Assembly: GCA_026983895.1 (NCBI GenBank)
Contig: JALSTF010000210.1
Span: forward strand, 1 to 8,586
Length of the DNA stretch: 8,586 bases
Direction of reading: 5' to 3'
DNA from: Sulfurovum sp.
GTDB lineage: Bacteria > Campylobacterota > Campylobacteria > Campylobacterales > Sulfurovaceae
Of this stretch, positions 1-5,147 are shown in pieces (position 1 is the first letter of the stretch; each line of letters opens with the position of its first letter). A model generated the notes under the pieces. That model made no database searches and was not told the origin of the DNA. It saw nothing but the letters and a program-made list of their open reading frames with translations. The translations under genes and the position numbers were made by a program.

Positions 1-43
1 GTATCAACTCCGCACCCATTTTGAAAAGGTCGTTCAAATCCAT
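1..43 (-). CDS. Start of an unidentified gene, cut by the left window edge
   Basis: Only the first 14 codons are visible, reading MDLNDLFKMGAELI from an ATG at 43. A good ribosome binding site (AAAGGA, about 6 bases before the ATG) lies at roughly 50-55 on the minus strand, which is the main support for a real gene. It begins 44 bases after the stop codon of the cytochrome c-thioredoxin gene on the same strand, so it is probably part of the same transcript. The N-terminus resembles small DUF937/YidB-like proteins, but 14 residues are too few to assign a family with any weight. Confidence 0.5.
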   Translation of the reverse strand, partial: MDLNDLFKMGAELI

Positions 44-87
44 CTGTTATCCTTTATAGATTGTTTTGACATCATTATGCCATACAA

Positions 88-855
88 TTATCTGTGAACT
101 CTCTGCTTTATATCCCGCAGCATCTCTGTGAACTCTTGCACCGTACCTGTTCCTTCCATCATATCAATCACTTGTGGGCCGTCCGGATCGATGAAATAGA
201 ATGACGGTGTGCCCAGACGCTTCATTCCCAGCGGCAGTTTCTCGATAAGCAAATTCATTTTCACCCATACGAAATTTTTTTTAAGAACTGCTTTGACGGG
301 TGCTTCGACCATCACATTCCTGTCCATCCAGATGCATCCCCGGCAATAGGGCAGATACCCCTCTATCAGAACGATCTTCCCCTCTTTCTTTGCGATCTTC
401 AACGCCTCATCATAGGCATAACGCTTGACACCATGTGTGAGCATCATTTTCTCGGCATACCCATACATATAGTCCGCAAGGGCTTCCACCTCCTCTTCGC
501 TGGCCTGTACCGGCTTCATGGGAGGGAACAGTGCCCGTACATTTTTAGGGAGGATGCTTTTGTGCTGTGTAGGATCTTTCAGGAAAGCGGTCAGATAATC
601 CTCTATCTCGAACGTTTGCCCCTCTGCATCCGTCGTACGGTCCCCGACCTGGTCTTTGAGCCTGAAAGAGAGCTCCGTGAGCGTCGGCGCTTTGAGTTTC
701 AATACTGTATTGTTCTTTTCATCATTGACATTGAGCTTCGCCTGGGGGATATATGCTTCGTGACAAGAAGCACATTTGGCTTTAAAAACTGCCTCTCCAT
801 CCATACCGAACAACATGGTCCCCAACACAATAACAGTCAGCATCAAACGTTTCAT
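88..855 (-). CDS. Periplasmic cytochrome c fused to a thioredoxin-like domain
   Basis: This 255-residue protein has a short N-terminal signal sequence (about residues 1-17, MKRLML followed by a hydrophobic stretch). A class I cytochrome c domain follows, with one haem-binding CASCH motif (C28, C31, H32) and a plausible axial methionine in PPMKP (M113). After a linker helix comes a thioredoxin-like domain (about 145-255) with a CRGC redox motif (C171, C174) and the cis-proline segment GTPSFYFID (P217). The protein is therefore expected in the periplasm, joining one-electron haem chemistry to two-electron thiol chemistry. The ATG at 855 is preceded by AAGGAG at 863-868. It lies 56 bases after cvfB on the same strand, with no clear terminator between them. 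The domain calls are firm. The partner is unknown: reduction of cytochrome or thiol partners, or a sulfur-oxidation accessory role like SoxW, are possibilities, and DsbD in this window is a candidate electron donor. Confidence 0.88.
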   Translation of the reverse strand: MKRLMLTVIVLGTMLFGMDGEAVFKAKCASCHEAYIPQAKLNVNDEKNNTVLKLKAPTLTELSFRLKDQVGDRTTDAEGQTFEIEDYLTAFLKDPTQHKSILPKNVRALFPPMKPVQASEEEVEALADYMYGYAEKMMLTHGVKRYAYDEALKIAKKEGKIVLIEGYLPYCRGCIWMDRNVMVEAPVKAVLKKNFVWVKMNLLIEKLPLGMKRLGTPSFYFIDPDGPQVIDMMEGTGTVQEFTEMLRDIKQRVHR

Positions 856-874
856 TCTCTCTCCTTCTATTTCA

Positions 875-930
875 GGGCATCTCTAAAAATAGGTGATACT
901 CACAACATTGTCTATGTATTAGAGGTGCCC
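875..930 (-). repeat. Imperfect inverted repeat between cvfB and the cytochrome gene
   Basis: An 11-base arm at 875-885 (GGGCATCTCTA) is complementary to 920-930 (TAGAGGTGCCC) at 10 of 11 positions, with a 34-base loop. In the minus-strand mRNA one arm is the last coding bases of cvfB, the loop contains the cvfB stop codon (912-914), and the other arm lies a few bases before the AAGGAG of the next gene. The mismatch is C-A in minus-strand RNA but a tolerated U-G in plus-strand RNA. No T-run follows, so it is not a typical intrinsic terminator. It might modulate downstream translation or mRNA processing, or be chance. Confidence 0.35.
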
Positions 931-1790
931 TTCAGTTTTATGGCATGCTCCAGCAGTTCTATACTCCCGCTTTCGATAAGTGCGGTCAGCGTCCGTTTGA
1001 AATTCTTCTTGCTCAGTCCAAAAGTCTTCTGTATCGCTTCGGCATCGCTCTTGTAAGTGAACGGCAGAATACCATCCGCTTCTTTGAGAAGCTGGAGTAT
1101 CGTCCCCTCTGCCTGGCCTATCTTCGCCTTTTTCCCGATGGGCTGCAAAGAGAGATCCAGCTTTCCATCCTTACGCACGGTCTTGATGTAGACCTTTTTA
1201 CGGTCACCCACTTTGACAGGTTCGAAGATCTCGTTCTCGAACAGCATTCCCTCGTACTGGTTATCCGCGATCATCTTGTACCCCAGCGGTGTCTTCGCCA
1301 GCACGATCGCATCGAATGCTTTGTTCTGATGCAGCCCTTTCATCTCGCGGTTCAAATATTTTCCTATCTTCTGTGTTCCGTAAAGCCGGCCCGTCTGCTC
1401 ATCCAGACACACGCGAAGCAGATACTTTTTTCCGATGTTAAAATACTCTTTCTGCTGCGAGAGCGGTACGAAAAGGTCTTTGGGCAGGCCCCAATTGACA
1501 AAAGCCCCGTAGCTTTTGTAGTCCACTACTGTAAAGTAGCCGTACTCACCCAGCTTCGCATAGGGCATCTTGGTCGTCGCTACAGGACGGTCCTCACTGT
1601 CGGTATAGACAAAGACATCCAGAAGCGACCCCATGGGCATCTCATCTTCCATGATGTAAATGTTCGGAAGCAGCACTTCTTCATAATTTTTTGCGCTCAG
1701 ATAATAGCCATAATCGGTATCACGTTCTATCTTGAGGGTATTGACCTCACCTATGCAGATCACTTCATTCTGTATTTTCTCATTATTCAT
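912..1790 (-). CDS. cvfB: CvfB-like S1-domain RNA-binding protein
   Basis: This 292-residue cytoplasmic protein fits the CvfB/YitL family in length and layout. It has three S1-like beta-barrel domains (about residues 12-65, 78-140 and 155-216) and a C-terminal winged helix (about 225-285). The second S1 unit has the characteristic GEYGYFTVVDYKSYGAFVNW segment followed by KDLFVPL, and the third ends with KVGDRKKVYIKTVRKDGKL. Members bind RNA; in Staphylococcus aureus CvfB affects virulence gene expression, but its role in this lineage is not known. The frame is open up to 1883, but MNNEKIQ at 1790 is chosen. It has AGAGGA nine bases upstream, the family homology begins just after it, and the longer version would start upstream of the predicted promoter. 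It appears to be the first gene of the leftward unit, divergent from the rhodanese gene. Confidence 0.85.
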   Translation of the reverse strand: MNNEKIQNEVICIGEVNTLKIERDTDYGYYLSAKNYEEVLLPNIYIMEDEMPMGSLLDVFVYTDSEDRPVATTKMPYAKLGEYGYFTVVDYKSYGAFVNWGLPKDLFVPLSQQKEYFNIGKKYLLRVCLDEQTGRLYGTQKIGKYLNREMKGLHQNKAFDAIVLAKTPLGYKMIADNQYEGMLFENEIFEPVKVGDRKKVYIKTVRKDGKLDLSLQPIGKKAKIGQAEGTILQLLKEADGILPFTYKSDAEAIQKTFGLSKKNFKRTLTALIESGSIELLEHAIKLKGTSNT

Positions 1791-1835
1791 GTTTTTGGGT
1801 CCTCTATAGATACATGTCGTCAGACTATGAATCAA

Positions 1836-1863
1836 ATTATATCGTAAAAGCATGCAAAGGCAA
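1836..1863 (-). promoter_or_regulatory. Predicted sigma-70 promoter for the cvfB unit
   Basis: On the minus strand TTGCCT (1858-1863) and a perfect TATAAT (1836-1841) are separated by 16 bases. Transcription would start near 1829, leaving a leader of about 39 bases before the cvfB ATG at 1790. This is a pattern match only, but the position fits the chosen start codon. Confidence 0.55.
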
Positions 1864-1891
1864 GGATGACAATTCGAAGACACTTCTTCAC

Positions 1892-1897
1892 TATAAT
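1892..1897 (+). promoter_or_regulatory. Predicted -10 box for the rhodanese/EAL unit
   Basis: A perfect TATAAT on the plus strand lies 35 bases before the rhodanese ATG at 1932, giving a start site near 1904 and a leader of about 28 bases. The nearest TTGACA-like element (ATGACA, 1866-1871) is 20 bases away, too far for a good -35; weak -35 regions are usual in Campylobacterota. It sits about 50 bases from the cvfB -10 box, so the two divergent promoters share one short control region. Confidence 0.5.
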
Positions 1898-1931
1898 TAA
1901 CTATTCAATTCAAGGCAGGTTGAGAAATCCT

Positions 1932-2828
1932 ATGCGTTTTATACACATTTTTTTTATTTTGTCACTATGGTCCACCGTTACTTTTGCATCATCGGAAAGC
2001 CCCTTTCCTCCTATCCTTTCATTGCCGTGGCTCAAAAAGCATATTCAGGACAAAGACCTGATCATTGTGGATGTTCGAGACAAAGCTCAGTACCAGAAAG
2101 GGCACATCAGGAACGCGATTAATATACCTGCAAACAGCAAATTATTTGCAGGCAGGAAACTTCTTATGCCAAAACTAAGCGTATTGCAAAATATTTTTTC
2201 ACAAGCCGGTATTCGGGAAAACAGTACTGTCGTCGCTTATGACGGTGGTGTTTTCTATCTGGCAACACGTCTGCAATGGCTGTTAAAAGTGATGGGCCAC
2301 AGAAAAGCAGCTATCTTGAATGTCAGCTACGGGAACTGGAAGAAAGGCGAAATCCCTACAGATACCCGGATACCTCACATCCATCCAAGTGTTTTTGTCC
2401 CCCGGGTCAACAACCAGATGATCGCTACCAAACTGGATGTCCTCACTTCTCTGGGCAAGGTAACATTGATCGATGGCAGAAGAGAGAGCGACTACCAAGG
2501 CATCACTTCCTCTGCCAAAAGATTCGGGCATATCCCTACTGCCCTTAACTACCCTTCAAGTCTTACATATATACAAACACCCCTTGGCAACAAAATAAAG
2601 AACTGGAGCAGACTTCAGACACTTTTCAAACATCTTGACAAAAACACAAAAGTAATACTCTATTGTGATGACAGTGCGGAGGCAGCTATGGACGGGATGA
2701 TCCTCAACTATCTTGGATACCGTACACGTGTGTATGAAGGCTCCTGGCTTGAATGGGGTAATGACAGCAAACTGCCTATTGTCAACCCTTCAAAACAGAA
2801 AAAGGACAGGTATGATGAAAAACCGTAA
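1932..2828 (+). CDS. Exported tandem rhodanese (thiosulfate/mercaptopyruvate sulfurtransferase-like)
   Basis: This 298-residue protein starts with a clear signal peptide (MRFIHIFFILSLW..., likely cut after TFA at residue 19), so it should act in the periplasm. Two rhodanese domains follow. The first (about 29-140) has IIVDVRDKAQY..GHI and AINIP, but its active-site position reads VAYDGG, with no cysteine, as is normal for the structural half of tandem rhodaneses. The second (about 165-285) has LIDGRRESDY, the catalytic cysteine C245 in ILYCDDSAEA, and the family ending YEGSWLEWG. The loop after C245 is acidic, lacking the basic or glycine residues usual in CRxGxT or CGSGVTA loops, so its substrate may differ. 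The ATG at 1932 is preferred because it begins the signal peptide and lies after the -10 box. Its ribosome binding site is weak (AGG at 1917-1919), and a TTG at 1920 is an alternative start. The 3' end overlaps the next gene by 14 bases. Confidence 0.85.
   Translation: MRFIHIFFILSLWSTVTFASSESPFPPILSLPWLKKHIQDKDLIIVDVRDKAQYQKGHIRNAINIPANSKLFAGRKLLMPKLSVLQNIFSQAGIRENSTVVAYDGGVFYLATRLQWLLKVMGHRKAAILNVSYGNWKKGEIPTDTRIPHIHPSVFVPRVNNQMIATKLDVLTSLGKVTLIDGRRESDYQGITSSAKRFGHIPTALNYPSSLTYIQTPLGNKIKNWSRLQTLFKHLDKNTKVILYCDDSAEAAMDGMILNYLGYRTRVYEGSWLEWGNDSKLPIVNPSKQKKDRYDEKP
2801..2806 (+). promoter_or_regulatory. Ribosome binding site inside the rhodanese gene, for the EAL gene
   Basis: AAAGGA lies within the last rhodanese codons, 5 bases before an ATG at 2812 and 8 bases before a second ATG at 2815. 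It decides the start of the GGDEF/EAL protein, whose frame is open further upstream to 2713 without a signal to match. It implies translational coupling of the two genes. Confidence 0.65.
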
Positions 2829-5139
2829 TCCTTCTCCTATTCAAAAACGTTTGGTCAAAATCATTTTTTTCACTTCTTTTATAGTGACAGTTCTGGGGTA
2901 CAGTCTGTTTATATTTCACTCTATGTCACATGCCCATGAAGAAAATATAAAACTCTCAGAGGCACTCAGCAATGCTCTGTCTCAAAACTTTGCAAAACTT
3001 ATTTTACTGGATAATGTGAATGAAGCCAGTAATATCACTTCTATGCTTCATTCTTTCCCGAAAATAAAAGCACTGACACTCTACAATACCAAACATAAAG
3101 CCATTTATGCCTATCGGAAAAAAGATTTTGACAGTGATACTGAAGAAACACTGCCTTTTACCTCTCTTTCGCACACAGTTTCCTACCAGGGGAATATGCT
3201 TGGAGAGATCTCATTTGATATCAATTCGGAGACTATCGGAGATTTTTTTCTAAAGAATCTTCCCATTCTGCTTTACAGCTTGTTTGGACTTTTCCTGCTT
3301 TCATATCTTCTTGCAAAATATTATGCCAGGCTCTTTAGCCAACCTATTCTGTCTCTGGTCAAATTTTTACAAAATATCGACCTGGCACATACACAAAAAC
3401 AGTATCTTTCCTCTGCACATATCAACGATGAATTCAGTATCATCTATCATGCGGTCAATCAAATGCTGCACAAGATAGAAGAAGCCAACCATGAACTAAA
3501 AATCGCATCTGTTGCCTTTGAGATCGAGCGGGCCATTATCATTACAGATGAAAAGTTCCACATTCTCAAGGTCAACAAGAGCTACTGTGATATTACAGGA
3601 TTTGAGCAAAAAGATGTAGAAGGAAAACGTGTACCTGTTCTTGAAGGACTTTCCGAGCATACACAGTACCATATTATCCAGACACTTAAAGAGGTATTCA
3701 AATGGAGTGGAGAACTGAAGAACCGCAAAAAAGACGGATCAACTTTTCTTGAATATCTTTCCATTCATACTGTCCTTGATGAAAATCAACATATCATCCA
3801 CTATATTTTTTCGTTTTATGATATCACCAAACAAAGAGAGACCGAAGAACAGCTTCAGTATCTTTTGTCTTATGATACGGTGACCGGTCTTCCCAACAGG
3901 CAGCTTGTCCATACCCTTTTTGAAACATCCTTCATCCCACATAGAAGTGCTGTTTTATGCTATGATATCAGATATTTCAGTGAGATCAATAAAGCATACG
4001 GCTATGAAGCCGGTGACCAAATACTCAGAGAAGTGACCGAACGTATCAAGAATAGCTTCGATTTCATGGTAACCGCCGGTAAGCTTCTCAACAATACTTT
4101 TCTGCTTGCATTTTCCTACCCTCATTCTGACAGGAACACTGTCGCGGAACTCTGCCAATTCGATATCGAGTATCTTTTTTCCCTTTTCAGCATCCCTTTC
4201 CTTTACAAAACACACAAGATTTATCTGGATATCTCTGTCGGTGCAGCATTTACCGAAGATGGAGAAAATGCAAAAGCACTCATTTATCATGCAGAATCAG
4301 CCTTGCTTCAGGCAAAAAAAGAAGAAAGAAAACTGCTCTTTTTCAATAAAGATATTCAAAACAAAGCCCATACTGTTATCGATATCTATGCCCAGATACT
4401 CCATGCTCTTGAGCATCAGGAATTTGAACTCTATTATCAGCTACAGTACAATGAGCTCCGTATTCCCTATGCGGCGGAAGCACTGATACGGTGGCATCAT
4501 CCACAAAAGGGCATACTCCCTCCCTCCATTTTTATCCCTATCGCTGAGAAAACCGGGCTGATCAGCAAAATCGGGCACTATGTCATCGAGCAGGTCTGTA
4601 TCCAGTTAAAAGCATGGAAAAACAATCCTAAAACCAAATATTTGCAAATCGCTGTCAACATTGGAGCCAAGCATTTTAAAGAAGAGGATTTTGTCAAACG
4701 CATAAAAAAAACCATTCTGTCTTACAATATTGATCCCACGCTTATCAAACTGGAACTTACAGAATATACTCTGCTTGAAGATATCCAGATAGTAGAAGAA
4801 AAAATGTTACAGCTTAAATCACTGGGTATCCAAATATCTCTGGATGATTTCGGTACAGGTTTTTCATCGCTGCAATACTTGAGGGAACTTCCCATTGATC
4901 AGATAAAGATCGACCAGTCATTCATCAGAAGTATCCTTGACAATCCCAAAGACATTGCCCTTGTAAAATCCATACTGACTTTTGCACATACCTTACAGCT
5001 GGAAGTGATCGCAGAAGGCGTAGAGGAAGAAGCTCACTTTATGTTGCTTCAAGAACTTGGATGCCACTATTTTCAGGGTTACTACTTTGCAAAACCGGAA
5101 AATATTCGGGAGGTGGAGCGCTTGCTGCACGTCACATAA
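2815..5139 (+). CDS. Membrane CHASE8-like/HAMP/PAS/degenerate GGDEF/EAL protein, predicted c-di-GMP phosphodiesterase
   Basis: This protein of 774 residues (775 if it starts at 2812) has a first membrane helix (about 14-36), a periplasmic domain (37-148) resembling CHASE8 of YfiN-type proteins (NFAKLILLDNVNEAS..MLHSFPKIKALTLYN), and a second helix (149-169). A HAMP linker (170-222, with QPI and NDEF), a PAS domain (about 233-340), a GGDEF-like domain (350-510) and an EAL domain (530-770) follow. The cyclase signature reads LNNTF at 425-429, and the metal-site Asp after CYDI is Arg (R386), so cyclase activity is not expected. The EAL domain keeps the key residues: E555 of EALIRW, N615, E650 of ELTE, D677 and D678 of LDDFGTG, K698, E734 of AEGVE, and Q754 of QGY. 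It should therefore hydrolyse c-di-GMP to pGpG in response to periplasmic and possibly PAS signals. It overlaps the rhodanese gene, which suggests a shared input. It ends eight bases from dsbD, without a visible terminator. Confidence 0.9.
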   Translation: MKNRNPSPIQKRLVKIIFFTSFIVTVLGYSLFIFHSMSHAHEENIKLSEALSNALSQNFAKLILLDNVNEASNITSMLHSFPKIKALTLYNTKHKAIYAYRKKDFDSDTEETLPFTSLSHTVSYQGNMLGEISFDINSETIGDFFLKNLPILLYSLFGLFLLSYLLAKYYARLFSQPILSLVKFLQNIDLAHTQKQYLSSAHINDEFSIIYHAVNQMLHKIEEANHELKIASVAFEIERAIIITDEKFHILKVNKSYCDITGFEQKDVEGKRVPVLEGLSEHTQYHIIQTLKEVFKWSGELKNRKKDGSTFLEYLSIHTVLDENQHIIHYIFSFYDITKQRETEEQLQYLLSYDTVTGLPNRQLVHTLFETSFIPHRSAVLCYDIRYFSEINKAYGYEAGDQILREVTERIKNSFDFMVTAGKLLNNTFLLAFSYPHSDRNTVAELCQFDIEYLFSLFSIPFLYKTHKIYLDISVGAAFTEDGENAKALIYHAESALLQAKKEERKLLFFNKDIQNKAHTVIDIYAQILHALEHQEFELYYQLQYNELRIPYAAEALIRWHHPQKGILPPSIFIPIAEKTGLISKIGHYVIEQVCIQLKAWKNNPKTKYLQIAVNIGAKHFKEEDFVKRIKKTILSYNIDPTLIKLELTEYTLLEDIQIVEEKMLQLKSLGIQISLDDFGTGFSSLQYLRELPIDQIKIDQSFIRSILDNPKDIALVKSILTFAHTLQLEVIAEGVEEEAHFMLLQELGCHYFQGYYFAKPENIREVERLLHVT

Positions 5140-5147
5140 CCATACAC

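Noticed and set aside
433..1056. A 207-codon open frame on the plus strand
   Set aside because: It runs antisense through the cytochrome c-thioredoxin gene and the cvfB end. The minus-strand gene has haem and CxxC motifs and a ribosome binding site.
945..1847. A 300-codon open frame on the plus strand
   Set aside because: It is antisense to nearly all of cvfB, whose protein has clear S1 and winged-helix family segments. The plus-strand translation shows no recognisable domain.
1791..1883. Longer N-terminus for CvfB (31 extra codons)
   Set aside because: The extension runs upstream of the predicted -10 box, is not family-like, and the ATG at 1790 has its own AGAGGA.
1866..1931. Longer N-terminus for the rhodanese (22 extra codons)
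   Set aside because: It would start before the TATAAT at 1892-1897 and would place a polar stretch ahead of a well-formed signal peptide.
2713..2814. Longer N-terminus for the GGDEF/EAL protein (34 extra codons)
   Set aside because: It would overlap the conserved end of the rhodanese domain in another frame and has no ribosome binding site, while AAAGGA precedes the ATGs at 2812 and 2815.
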